A stretch of DNA of 64,000 nucleotides from an uncultured Crocinitomix sp. (GTDB taxonomy: Bacteria > Bacteroidota > Bacteroidia > Flavobacteriales_D > Crocinitomicaceae): the NCBI GenBank assembly GCA_937136425.1, contig CAKZON010000002.1, positions 1 to 64,000 on the forward strand, in the 5' to 3' direction. Below are positions 17,007 through 25,745 of this stretch, one piece after another. Numbering within the stretch: position 1 is the first letter of the stretch; every line of letters starts with the position of its first letter. Made by a program: the position numbers and the translations under genes. The notes under the pieces were generated by a model, which saw nothing but the letters and a program-made list of their open reading frames with translations, did no database searches and was not told the origin of the DNA.

Positions 17007-17432
17007 TTAGAATCCAGCCTTCCAGTTGATGGAATCATAATTAGGAAGCTCCCGCAATTTAGATGATTTACCTTTGGCAAAAACCATATTTAAAAAATGA
17101 TGTGAATAAGTGATCGGTTCTAGTTTAACTAAATCATTTCCATTTCTAACGTACACTTCTTTAACTCCTGTACTTTCAGTAGACGATTTATAAGCTAAAA
17201 ACAGCGTGTCCCCTATTTCATAATATGTTCCGTCAATCACGTTTCCAAAATCATCTCCTAGTAAAGAATCCTGAACACTGAAATAAACATACTCAACAAA
17301 TGTTCCATTAGACTTTAATTGGAGTTCCGTATATGTTTCGTTTTCTGACTCATTGTAAAAAAATGAAGTTGATTGACATGAGGTTATGAAAATGAATAAA
17401 AATAAGATGCTGGCTGAAAGAAAATGTCTCAT
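17007..17432 (-). CDS. Hypothetical lipoprotein
   Basis: 141 aa with a lipoprotein signal (lipobox ITSC, lipidated Cys19). The mature part reads as alternating beta strands (TYTELQLKSNGTFVEYVYFS, IDGTYYEIGDTLFLAYKS), suggesting a small beta domain. No family is recognised. It is the first gene of a two-gene unit with the small membrane protein downstream. Confidence 0.6.
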   Translation of the reverse strand: MRHFLSASILFLFIFITSCQSTSFFYNESENETYTELQLKSNGTFVEYVYFSVQDSLLGDDFGNVIDGTYYEIGDTLFLAYKSSTESTGVKEVYVRNGNDLVKLEPITYSHHFLNMVFAKGKSSKLRELPNYDSINWKAGF

Positions 17433-17542
17433 AAAAAAGTTTAATAGTCTAACACTAGAAGTTATTCCATGTTAGAATCTATACAAAGTAAGCGTTTTTT
17501 ATGAATATGCTTTCACAGAAAAAAACCTTTAGCCAGTGATTA

Positions 17543-18103
17543 TTAATATTTATAACCATTAGCTTCTTGCTTTGTCATTGATAGTCCAAGTGACAAAACA
17601 ATTCGGTTAACGAAGTTAAAATAAGAAATAACTAAAGTGGCATCCAATATAGCACTATCACTTAACCCAGCATCCTTCAAAGGTTGCGTCAAATTTTCAT
17701 TATTCGCTTTACCCGGATCAATGGTAAGCAATTTAGCATAATGGCACAATGCCTGATCAACAGTATCTAAATTGGCTAATTCATAATTTGCTTTTAATTG
17801 CTCTAATTTGGATTCATTTTTCCAATAATGATTTAGCGCAATTGCATGGTGCACCTGACAATATTCACAATTGTTATTAACAGAAACTATTACAGCTATC
17901 ATTTCACGCCTAGCACGTGAAAGCTCTGACTTTGTAAACATTATCTCTAAATACAAATCAATATGTTTGACAATACTTTCAGGACGCAAACTTTGAATAG
18001 TATGCACTGAAGCCAACTTGCCACGCTTAGCAATTAAGTCGTCATAAATTTCTCTCAACCTACCAGTAGATTCTTCGTAGTCAATTACGTCAATATTTGC
18101 CAT
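17543..18103 (-). CDS. AhpD-like/carboxymuconolactone decarboxylase-family protein (peroxidase-related)
   Basis: 186 aa, cytoplasmic and helical. The AhpD active-site pattern CxxCxxxH is present as CEYCQVHH near residue 79, preceded by AVIVSVNNN. The overall pattern fits the uncharacterised peroxidase-related subfamily of the CMD superfamily. Peroxidase or thiol-redox activity is expected from the CxxC pair but the substrate is not known. It stands alone, in a leftward group with a DUF1579-like gene and an AraC regulator, separated from them by about 130 nt. Confidence 0.82.
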   Translation of the reverse strand: MANIDVIDYEESTGRLREIYDDLIAKRGKLASVHTIQSLRPESIVKHIDLYLEIMFTKSELSRARREMIAVIVSVNNNCEYCQVHHAIALNHYWKNESKLEQLKANYELANLDTVDQALCHYAKLLTIDPGKANNENLTQPLKDAGLSDSAILDATLVISYFNFVNRIVLSLGLSMTKQEANGYKY

Positions 18104-18230
18104 TAAATTGTTTCTTTAATTTTGAATTAGATCTTCTAAATTTATAGAAATCAATTCAAGAATTAAGATATATTCATTGAAACTGCTTTTAATAAAAACA
18201 ACAGCAATCAAATCTTTTGCATAGTATTAA

Positions 18231-18749
18231 TTAAGACGTTTTTTTGTAAAGACCATCAAATACAACATTCCAAGTTGCTCCTTTATCAATCGTATTTTCC
18301 CATAATTGACGAACGGTTCCATCTTCATTTTTGGTCCAAATAATTCTGTTTTGATAATGTTTATCCATTTTTTCGCTATAAAGTTCTTCACTTAACAGGA
18401 TCATTTGATTATTACTAAAAGTGCCAGAGAGGTTAAGGATCGCACCTGATTGATCAATCCAAACTTGATTCCATTTTTTTGTTTTAGCATTATAAAAGTT
18501 TAAGCTTGTGCCAGTAAAGCCAGATGCTCCCGTCCAATTTTCTTGCAAGGCACATCCTGATTGAATTTTAGCGATTTCATTATGGCCAACCACTGCTCCA
18601 CTGGTATCAACAACCTCCCAATTACCTATCCAAAAATCAAATTCTTGATGGCTAGGCGTACAACAGTTGCACGGCTTTTTTTCTGGTTGATTTTGTGTTT
18701 GCGGAGTGAAATTGGAGAGTGAGAATAATAAAATTAATGCTTGTATCAT
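18231..18749 (-). CDS. Secreted DUF1579-like protein
   Basis: 172 aa from the ATG at 18749; a TTG at 18785 would add 12 residues. A short signal peptide (IQALILLFSLSNF) precedes a cysteine cluster (KKPCNCCTPSHQ) and then the DUF1579-like beta-barrel core, recognisable by FDFWIGNWEVVD and GTSLNFYNAKTKKWNQVW. DUF1579 proteins have no firmly established role. It lies 68 nt downstream of the AraC gene in the same direction and may be its target, which is inference. Confidence 0.65.
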   Translation of the reverse strand: MIQALILLFSLSNFTPQTQNQPEKKPCNCCTPSHQEFDFWIGNWEVVDTSGAVVGHNEIAKIQSGCALQENWTGASGFTGTSLNFYNAKTKKWNQVWIDQSGAILNLSGTFSNNQMILLSEELYSEKMDKHYQNRIIWTKNEDGTVRQLWENTIDKGATWNVVFDGLYKKTS

Positions 18750-18817
18750 TTTAAAAATTGTTTTGATTGATGGCAAATAAAACAATTCTAAACGCTAAAA
18801 AATTGTAAAAAACGCGC

Positions 18818-19609
18818 TTATCTATTCACTATTTGCTGCAAATACTTTTTTGGTGAAATACCAACAACCGTTTTAAAGTCTTTAATAAAATGAGATTGAT
18901 CAAAATAGTCAAACTGATATGCTAACTCTGTTAACTTGGGTGCTTGATTCAATCTAATTACTTGTTGAATGGCATTAACTCTAATGATGCGGCAATAGGC
19001 TTTAGGTGACATTCCTACTTCAACTAAAAATCGTTTTCGTAATTGTGAATTACCTAAACCTACTTGAGACGCTAATTCTGATATTGAAATGCATCCATTA
19101 TTTTTTTTGATAATTTTTAAAGCCACATCAATAGCGGAAACAGACCTAGAAAAAAATATAGAGTCTAAAAACGTCTCAATATTTTTTAGTTTATATGCCA
19201 TTTGTTCATCTTCTTGTGTAGCTTCTATATTACTGAGTTGATTAGAACTATAAATTGCACCTAAAGAAACAATTTGATTCCTGAGGAGGCTTAAATCTTC
19301 TGGAATAAAAAATTTAGCGCCATTTGCTTTAAATGAGATACTAATAAGAGAAGATGCAGGCTTGTTAGGTTTTATAGAAAATGATTGATCATGCAATCCT
19401 CCAATAAAAGAAGCAGGGCGATTAACCCAATTATTATGTGCTGTCCCAGCCTGAGCAAACGCTCCATCTTGTATTATTAATTCAATACAACCTGTTGGAT
19501 TAAGCATAACGGGTTTTTCATTATGAAAACTATAATGCTGCACATTAGCGACTAGATGTTCATATTTCGGAATTATAAATTTATTCGTATGGTAGCTTAA
19601 TTCAGGCAT
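18818..19609 (-). CDS. AraC-family transcriptional regulator
   Basis: 263 aa. The N-terminal ~150 residues form a cupin-like sensory domain of the kind starting ELSYHTNKFIIPKYEHL. The C-terminal ~100 residues carry two helix-turn-helix motifs: SISELASQVGLGNSQLRKRF near 175 and LTELAYQFDYFDQSHFIKDF near 225, ending with the AraC signature VVGISPKKYLQQ. It is a DNA-binding regulator with unknown ligand. It is divergent from the aldo/keto reductase gene at 19711 (101 bp), so these two and the downstream DUF1579 gene are candidate targets. Confidence 0.88.
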   Translation of the reverse strand: MPELSYHTNKFIIPKYEHLVANVQHYSFHNEKPVMLNPTGCIELIIQDGAFAQAGTAHNNWVNRPASFIGGLHDQSFSIKPNKPASSLISISFKANGAKFFIPEDLSLLRNQIVSLGAIYSSNQLSNIEATQEDEQMAYKLKNIETFLDSIFFSRSVSAIDVALKIIKKNNGCISISELASQVGLGNSQLRKRFLVEVGMSPKAYCRIIRVNAIQQVIRLNQAPKLTELAYQFDYFDQSHFIKDFKTVVGISPKKYLQQIVNR

Positions 19610-19710
19610 CTATTCATCTAAATATACGAATAAATAAAGGACAAAAAAATCATTCGAATCTTCAATAAATTAGTCAATTCATAGTATCTTGTAGATCATC
19701 AATCGAGCAT

Positions 19711-20706
19711 ATGAAATATAGAAATTTAGGAAAATCAGGATTACAATTGAGTGAATTATCATTAGGAAGCTGGTTAACATTTGGAAAACAAATTGGAAAT
19801 AATATAGCAAAGGACTTGATGCACTTAGCTTATGACAATGGTGTTAACTTTTTCGACAATGCAGAAATATACGCTAATGGCGAATCTGAAATTGTAATGG
19901 GTGAAATTCTTAAAAATGCTGGTTGGGCCAGAGACAGCTATGTTGTTTCAAGCAAAGTTTTCTTTGGAACACGTGGATTAATAGATTCTAAACCTACACA
20001 AAAAGGGTTAAATCGCAAACATATTACTGAAGCGTGCAACGCTGCGCTAAAAAGATTACAAGTTGATTATTTGGACTTATTCTTTTGTCACCGCCCTGAC
20101 AAAACTACACCAATTGAGGAAACCGTTTGGACCATGCACAACTTAATTACGCAAGGCAAAATTTTATATTGGGGCACCTCTGAATGGAGCGCCCAAGAAT
20201 ATATGGAAGCTCATATGGTTGCTAAACAATATAATTTAATTGGCCCAACAATGGAGCAACCGCAATACAATATGCTACACCGCGATAAGTTTGAGGTTGA
20301 ATTTGACCAACTATACAAAACTGTTGGAATGGGGACAACAATTTGGTCTCCCTTAGCGTCTGGCGTTTTAACTGGAAAATACAATTCGGACAACATTCCA
20401 ACTGACACCCGTATGGGGATTGAAGGATTAGAATGGTTAAAAGAAAAAACGGTAACAGGACAAAATCTGAATCGCATAGACGTTTTACAGAACTTGGCCG
20501 CCGAACTTGGAATTTCAATGCCAATTTTAGCAATTGCGTGGTGTTTAAAAAATAAAAATGTAAGTACAGTTATGTTAGGAGCTTCAAAGGTATCTCAATT
20601 AGAGGAAACCCTAAAAGCTGGCGAAGCCGTGCATTTGTTAACAGCTGAAGTTATGCAACAAATTGATGAGGCACTTGGAAATGTACCAGTAAGACCTAAT
20701 TTTTAA
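19711..20706 (+). CDS. Aldo/keto reductase (Kv-beta/YghZ-like)
   Basis: 331 aa, a (beta/alpha)8 NADPH-dependent oxidoreductase. Visible are the N-terminal KYRNLGKSGLQLSELSLGSW, the catalytic Asp and Tyr in FFDNAEIYANGESE near residue 50, the YLDLFFCHRPDKTTPIEET segment, and the cofactor-binding tail with STVMLGASKVSQL. The pattern is closest to the potassium-channel beta-subunit-like AKR branch. The substrate is unknown, probably small aldehydes or ketones. It is divergent from the AraC gene. Confidence 0.9.
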   Translation: MKYRNLGKSGLQLSELSLGSWLTFGKQIGNNIAKDLMHLAYDNGVNFFDNAEIYANGESEIVMGEILKNAGWARDSYVVSSKVFFGTRGLIDSKPTQKGLNRKHITEACNAALKRLQVDYLDLFFCHRPDKTTPIEETVWTMHNLITQGKILYWGTSEWSAQEYMEAHMVAKQYNLIGPTMEQPQYNMLHRDKFEVEFDQLYKTVGMGTTIWSPLASGVLTGKYNSDNIPTDTRMGIEGLEWLKEKTVTGQNLNRIDVLQNLAAELGISMPILAIAWCLKNKNVSTVMLGASKVSQLEETLKAGEAVHLLTAEVMQQIDEALGNVPVRPNF

Positions 20707-20714
20707 GGGATAGC

Positions 20715-22565
20715 TTATTTATTCAAAAAACTCACATCATTTATAAAAAAATTGCCTTCAGCTGTGCGAATATTTATTAGAGTACCATTGTATTGAACCA
20801 TTTGATCTTGAATTTTAGTGGCGTCAATTTCACCAATAGTTGTTAGAATACTGCATTCTTTATATAGAGATCGGTTCGAATCTGTAAGATCGCACGATCC
20901 ATTCAACGGATGTCCAGGTGTAAATTGAACGAACATACCAATTGATTGAAAAGCATCTATACTTACCAAATCTTCTGGTATATACAACTGCATCAATGAA
21001 TCAGTTACATTAAAATGATATTCTATAGCTGTTACTGCGCTTTCGACCATGCGTTGTGCACTATCAATTGCTCGTACTTTATCTCCTAAACGAATTTCAT
21101 CAATTCTTCGTTCTTCATTATTCTCAATACTCACCTTGGAGTTTGACGGAAAACAATATCCGTGATATTCCAAATTGGGATACGTTTTTTTTAATAAAGG
21201 CAAGGTATTCTCATTAGAATAATATACCCCTAAATATGTCAGTTGATTTGGACATTTTAAAAAGTCATAATTCATGGAGTGTCCATAAATTACAAGACTA
21301 TCTAATGATCCTAAGGTGATATTCTCACATTTCAATTCAATCGTATCACATATTAACATCAGCATTTCCATTTCCCCGAAACTGGCATCCAACTCAATAT
21401 TCTCTTCATACAAAGATAAATCGAGTCGTAAGGAGCGAATATACCCACTCTGTTTAGCTAACAACTTCAAATGACTTGATGTTTTTACGTTAAAATATCC
21501 ATGGTTAACAAAATTAAAATCATGCTTTCTAATGGGTACATTTGAGAATAACCAGTTAATAGAGTCAGATTGGGTTAACAGGTCTACATATCGCAATGTT
21601 GAATCTGCATTAATTATTACATTTAAGTATCCCGGAACTGAAAAATCAATCGTCTTTTTATCTGTTACAATCTCTATTCTCTTTGCATTAGGATATTTTG
21701 TCCAATCCAACTTTTCGAAATTATTTACACTACCTACTATTGTGGAAATACTCTCTGGTTTAATAAAATTATGAGGTTGATCTAAATTAACTGTTAAGTC
21801 ATCCCTCCAACCGTACTCCCATGTTATGAGTCTAATCTCCTTGAAATGTTCCATATTGTAGCCTTCAAAATCTTCAATGTTTTCAAGCGTCCAATAATCA
21901 TCTGGATGTTTCACCAACTTGATACGTTCAAAGTAAAGAGGAAAACCTTCTTTAGAAATGCGCTTAGGAGGTTCAATGGCTGTAAAATATTGTTCTATGG
22001 AAACTGCTTGTGAGTCTTTTTTCAATTCAATCTTCTCCCAAATTTGATTCGTTAAAATTGAATCTGGGAGTACCGTTAAGTTACCTATTGATTCTCCGTA
22101 TTTAACCATTTCATAATTTGCACCATCCAGTGAATAGTAATTCTCCATTGAAAGAGTAGTTCCAAAGTATTCCCAACAATAATGACTAATATTTATTGAA
22201 GGTTTCTTCGCTTTTGCGTATTCCAAATATGTTTCAATATGCACTTCATATCTGGGGGTATCAAGCTTTCCAATTGGACGATAAAATAAGATACTATCTT
22301 CGTACCTCTCCACCGAAATACCTCTTACAGTATTTCCTAACTGATAACTTGTACCTCTTTTTTTACCGCGTCCATATATATATTCAAAACTACAAATACT
22401 ATCATTGTTCATAGAAATTTTCAAGCGTGTACCTTCAATCTCAAACCAAGTCCCCAAATCTTGATCATTACTCCACACTTGCGCTTGAGTATTTGCACTA
22501 ATTAAAATAAATAAGAGACCTAAAAAGTTTTGAATAAGGTGGAGATTTTGCATAGCTACTCGCAT
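20715..22565 (-). CDS. Large secreted protein with C-terminal Hint (hedgehog/intein) domain
   Basis: 616 aa (ATG at 22565; another ATG at 22553). A Sec signal peptide ends near SANTQAQ. Residues ~30-460 are beta-rich, with a leucine-rich-repeat-like stretch around 340-470 (IELKCENITLGSLDSLVIYG). Residues 471-616 look like a Hint domain: it starts with Cys471 in YCFPSNSKVSI, continues RRIDEIRLGDKVRAI, has the block-B TxxH as FTPGHPL (His near 552), and ends NFFINDVSFLNK. The end has Asn-Lys-stop, with no C-extein. Self-cleavage or lipid-type transfer at Cys471 is possible but inferred. No gene partner is evident. Confidence 0.75.
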   Translation of the reverse strand: MRVAMQNLHLIQNFLGLLFILISANTQAQVWSNDQDLGTWFEIEGTRLKISMNNDSICSFEYIYGRGKKRGTSYQLGNTVRGISVERYEDSILFYRPIGKLDTPRYEVHIETYLEYAKAKKPSINISHYCWEYFGTTLSMENYYSLDGANYEMVKYGESIGNLTVLPDSILTNQIWEKIELKKDSQAVSIEQYFTAIEPPKRISKEGFPLYFERIKLVKHPDDYWTLENIEDFEGYNMEHFKEIRLITWEYGWRDDLTVNLDQPHNFIKPESISTIVGSVNNFEKLDWTKYPNAKRIEIVTDKKTIDFSVPGYLNVIINADSTLRYVDLLTQSDSINWLFSNVPIRKHDFNFVNHGYFNVKTSSHLKLLAKQSGYIRSLRLDLSLYEENIELDASFGEMEMLMLICDTIELKCENITLGSLDSLVIYGHSMNYDFLKCPNQLTYLGVYYSNENTLPLLKKTYPNLEYHGYCFPSNSKVSIENNEERRIDEIRLGDKVRAIDSAQRMVESAVTAIEYHFNVTDSLMQLYIPEDLVSIDAFQSIGMFVQFTPGHPLNGSCDLTDSNRSLYKECSILTTIGEIDATKIQDQMVQYNGTLINIRTAEGNFFINDVSFLNK

Positions 22566-22664
22566 AATTCAAAATTAATTAAATGTTACAAGTCTTAACT
22601 CTTGACAACTGTAAACACATCTAAAAATCAATTGAAAGGATCTATGGAAAACAATCAGCACCTA

Positions 22665-23543
22665 TCAATTTGCATCACTAAATTCAATTTTTTGTTGATT
22701 TGACTTCTTGAATCGTTGTAATACAAGAACGGCAAAAAAGATAATCCCAGAAACAGTGACCATTGCGCCAGTTATACTTACGTTTAACCAAACCGCCAAA
22801 TAGTATCCTGAAACAACTGAAACAACTCCAAAGATGCATGTTAGCAACAACATTTCTTTTAGCTTAGTTGAAACTAATTGCGCAGTTGCTGGTGGAATAA
22901 TTAGAAAGCCAACAACAAGTACAGCTCCAACGACCTCAAATGCGACAACTGTTGTTAACGACACTAAAGTCATTAAAGCATAATGCCATTTTCCCGTATT
23001 AATTCCTAATGAACGGGCATAATCAGCATTAAAGGACAATAGTTTAAAGCCTTTAAATCCGAAAAACAAGCTTACACCGATAATTATAAAAGCAATAATT
23101 TCAACAAAAAAGGCGCGAGGTCCTAAATACAAGTTGCCATCAACAATAATCTTGTCCATATGGATCATGGCAATGTCGCCGTAAAGCACACATTCCATAT
23201 CAATATCAACATTTCCTTGCATCCAAGTTGATATCATTATCATTCCTAATGCAAAAAGTAATGTATAAGTGATTCCAATAGATGCATCTCCTTGGATTTT
23301 TGCTTTACGAGATAAAAAATCAATAATGAAAGACGCCAACACACCCGTTAAAGTAGCTCCTAATAATAATAGTCCTGAAGTTTTATCACCACTGAAATAA
23401 TAAGCCACTACAATACCAGGAAGCACCGCATGAGAAATAGCATCACCAACCATTGCCATTTTTCGTAACAACAAAAAGCACCCTAACAAACCTGCGTTTA
23501 TTGCTACTATTGATGCGGTTAATATGACCCAAAAATCACTCAT
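22665..23543 (-). CDS. Metal ABC transporter permease (ABC-3 family)
   Basis: 292 aa with about eight transmembrane helices. It matches the ABC-3 family (ZnuB/MntB/TroCD type), e.g. NAGLLGCFLLLRKMAMVGDA, SHAVLPGIVVAYYF and FNADYARSLGINT, the last being the conserved cytoplasmic segment contacting the ATPase. It forms the inner-membrane channel with the larger permease, whose stop lies 2 nt upstream. It is the last gene of the seven-gene metal operon. Manganese, zinc or iron cannot be told apart from the permease alone. Confidence 0.92.
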   Translation of the reverse strand: MSDFWVILTASIVAINAGLLGCFLLLRKMAMVGDAISHAVLPGIVVAYYFSGDKTSGLLLLGATLTGVLASFIIDFLSRKAKIQGDASIGITYTLLFALGMIMISTWMQGNVDIDMECVLYGDIAMIHMDKIIVDGNLYLGPRAFFVEIIAFIIIGVSLFFGFKGFKLLSFNADYARSLGINTGKWHYALMTLVSLTTVVAFEVVGAVLVVGFLIIPPATAQLVSTKLKEMLLLTCIFGVVSVVSGYYLAVWLNVSITGAMVTVSGIIFFAVLVLQRFKKSNQQKIEFSDAN

Positions 23544-23545
23544 TC

Positions 23546-24829
23546 TTAAAAATCTTCTTTTGGAATTCCGCTAATACCTAATTCTTTCTCCAATTCTTTC
23601 TCAATTTCCGGCGATAAGATATGCTCAATTGCCTCTGCACCTGAATGCACGTGAAATGCATCTATTGAGGTACGTTTTAATAAATATTGCTCCCACAAAC
23701 GGTGCAACCTTACAATACGTTTACTTTCAATCATACCTTCAGATGTAAGAAAGTAGTTGTTATTATTGCGCCCAATAAATCCACGGCGTATAAGTTGATT
23801 TAATCCCCGCTGTAATTCTGCTGTATCAAAAAGTCGCACTTTTAATATTTCAGCAGAGGCCATAGATAGATTCAATTCATTTTCTAAATTCTGTCTTTCA
23901 TGATAATGATAAATTGCTTTAAGGATATTTTCTAACAGAATTTTAGATTTGTTCTTACGCGCTTTTAAATACCGCGCCAAAATTCCTCTTTTAGTAGAGC
24001 CTATAAAGGAAATTAAAGTAATTATTGACAGCACCATTACTACCCACGGACCAGTTGGTGTATTTGCATTAGCATAAGAAACATAAGCACCTACTAAACC
24101 TGAAAAAACCGAAAACACAACTGCTATTAAAAGCATGCGACCCAATTTATGGGTCCAAAAACGAGCCGCCGCCGCTGGAGTCACTATTAATGCAGACATT
24201 AGCACAACACCTAAAGCTTGAATCCCAGCAGCAATTGCTAATACTGTTAAAGAGGTCATTAAAAATTCAATCGTTCGCACTGGCATCCCAATTGACCTTG
24301 CATAATCAGCATTAAATGAAACGATAATAAAGGAGCGATAAAAAATAAGAATAGAAACAATTATTACCGCCAGAATTGTGGCAAACAAGATTAATTCGTC
24401 TTTATTAATAGCTGCAGCTTGCCCAAACAAAAAGTGATTTAACCCACCTTGATCAGTATAACCTCCATTTTGAATGAATGTGAGCAAAACAATGCCTAAA
24501 GCGAAAAAACTAGACAGCACAATTCCAATTGCTGCATCTTGTTTAATTTTTGAACGATTAACTATATAATCTACCAAATAGGTTGACAGCCATCCTGTAA
24601 AAAAGGCTCCAAAAAAGAGGTAAATCATATTCTTTTCACCTGCCAAAATAAACCCTAGGCAAATACCTGGCAATAACGAATGTGCCACCGCATCTCCAAT
24701 TAATGAACGCTTGCGTAAATAAGCAAAACTCCCGATTAAAGCCGAGGAAGAGTTGATACATATCATACCTATAACAACGTAAAATACGTTAGGATCTTTG
24801 AATGATATGAAGTCTATAAAGGTTTGCAC
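23546..24829 (-). CDS. Metal ABC transporter permease fused to a DtxR-like C-terminal domain
   Basis: 427 aa. Residues 1-285 are an ABC-3 permease with eight or nine helices (LRKRSLIGDAVAHSLLPGIC, FNADYARSIGMPVRTIEF). Residues ~290-427 are cytoplasmic and resemble a DtxR/MntR regulator: a winged-helix-like part (LFDTAELQRGLNQLIRRGFI, YFLTSEGMIESKRIV), then HRLWEQYLLKRTSIDAFHVH and the metal-ligand-type motif EAIEH near residue 408. It may let the transporter sense cytoplasmic metal directly; this is inference. A 116-nt gap with direct repeats separates it from the ATPase gene. Confidence 0.85.
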   Translation of the reverse strand: MQTFIDFISFKDPNVFYVVIGMICINSSSALIGSFAYLRKRSLIGDAVAHSLLPGICLGFILAGEKNMIYLFFGAFFTGWLSTYLVDYIVNRSKIKQDAAIGIVLSSFFALGIVLLTFIQNGGYTDQGGLNHFLFGQAAAINKDELILFATILAVIIVSILIFYRSFIIVSFNADYARSIGMPVRTIEFLMTSLTVLAIAAGIQALGVVLMSALIVTPAAAARFWTHKLGRMLLIAVVFSVFSGLVGAYVSYANANTPTGPWVVMVLSIITLISFIGSTKRGILARYLKARKNKSKILLENILKAIYHYHERQNLENELNLSMASAEILKVRLFDTAELQRGLNQLIRRGFIGRNNNNYFLTSEGMIESKRIVRLHRLWEQYLLKRTSIDAFHVHSGAEAIEHILSPEIEKELEKELGISGIPKEDF

Positions 24830-24847
24830 GGCTTTGTTTAATTATTA

Positions 24848-24882
24848 GTACTTAGTATTCAGTACTTGGTACTTAGTATTCA
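24848..24882. repeat. Two perfect 14-bp direct repeats (GTACTTAGTATTCA)
   Basis: The units are at 24848-24861 and 24869-24882, separated by GTACTTG, so GTACTT occurs three times in 27 nt. They lie in the only sizeable gap of the metal operon. A related degenerate stretch is at 12236-12262. Confidence 0.7.
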
Positions 24883-24945
24883 TTGTTGCTATATCTGAAT
24901 TTGGTATTTATCCTTAGTTAATATTTGATCATTGCCAATTGAAAT

Positions 24946-25737
24946 CTACAGGTCAACGTCTTTTTCTCGAATTGGGAATTCATTTTCTTTTATAAGATTC
25001 GCAACTTTAGCCAATAATGTTAATTGCCCTCCATATGCGTTTGATAGATTCTCTTTAGTCAATACATCTTGAGGAGCTCCCTTAGCAATTAGGCGTGTGT
25101 TCAACAACACCAAATAATCAAAGTAATCTGAAACCGTTTGTAAATCATGATGAATAATAAGAACTGTTTTACCAGTGTTTCGCATCTCTTCTAACAGGCT
25201 TAGAATTGAATTTTCTGTTGCAGCATCTACACCAACAAATGGTTCGTCCATTAAATATATTTCAGCTTTTTGAGCTAATGCTCGTGCAATAAAAACACGT
25301 TGCTGTTGCCCTCCTGACAGCTGCGCAATTTGCCGATCTTTAAATTCAGTTAAACCAACCTTTTCAATACATTCCTCTACTATTTCAATATCAGTTGTGT
25401 TAGTTCGTTTAAACAGATTATTCTTACGGTAGCGCCCCATCATAACAACATCAAATACGCTTGCAGGAAAATCCCAATCCACGCTTTCTCTTTGCGGAAC
25501 ATAGGCAATTTTCTCTCGCATTTTTGACAAATCTTTATTGAAGATTTTTACGTAACCGCTTGAAGGCTCAAGCAAGCCCATAATAGTTTTCAATAAGGTT
25601 GTTTTTCCAGATCCATTTGGTCCGATAACGCCAATAATTTTACCTGCTGGCAATTCAAAATCGACATCCCATAAAACGGGAGCACCGCCATATGTAGTTG
25701 TTAAGTTATGAACCTCTATTGCACAAATTTCATTCAT
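24946..25737 (-). CDS. Metal ABC transporter ATP-binding protein
   Basis: 263 aa, cytoplasmic ABC ATPase. Walker A is GPNGSGKT near residue 39, the Q-loop is VPQRESVDW, the signature is LSGGQQQR near 145, Walker B is IYLMDEPFVGVDA, and the switch histidine is in LIIHHDLQTVSDYF. The sequence groups with the MntA/ZnuC/TroB class that energises ABC-3 permeases. It is 8 nt downstream of the binding-protein gene in the operon. Confidence 0.95.
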   Translation of the reverse strand: MNEICAIEVHNLTTTYGGAPVLWDVDFELPAGKIIGVIGPNGSGKTTLLKTIMGLLEPSSGYVKIFNKDLSKMREKIAYVPQRESVDWDFPASVFDVVMMGRYRKNNLFKRTNTTDIEIVEECIEKVGLTEFKDRQIAQLSGGQQQRVFIARALAQKAEIYLMDEPFVGVDAATENSILSLLEEMRNTGKTVLIIHHDLQTVSDYFDYLVLLNTRLIAKGAPQDVLTKENLSNAYGGQLTLLAKVANLIKENEFPIREKDVDL

Positions 25738-25745
25738 TCCAACCG

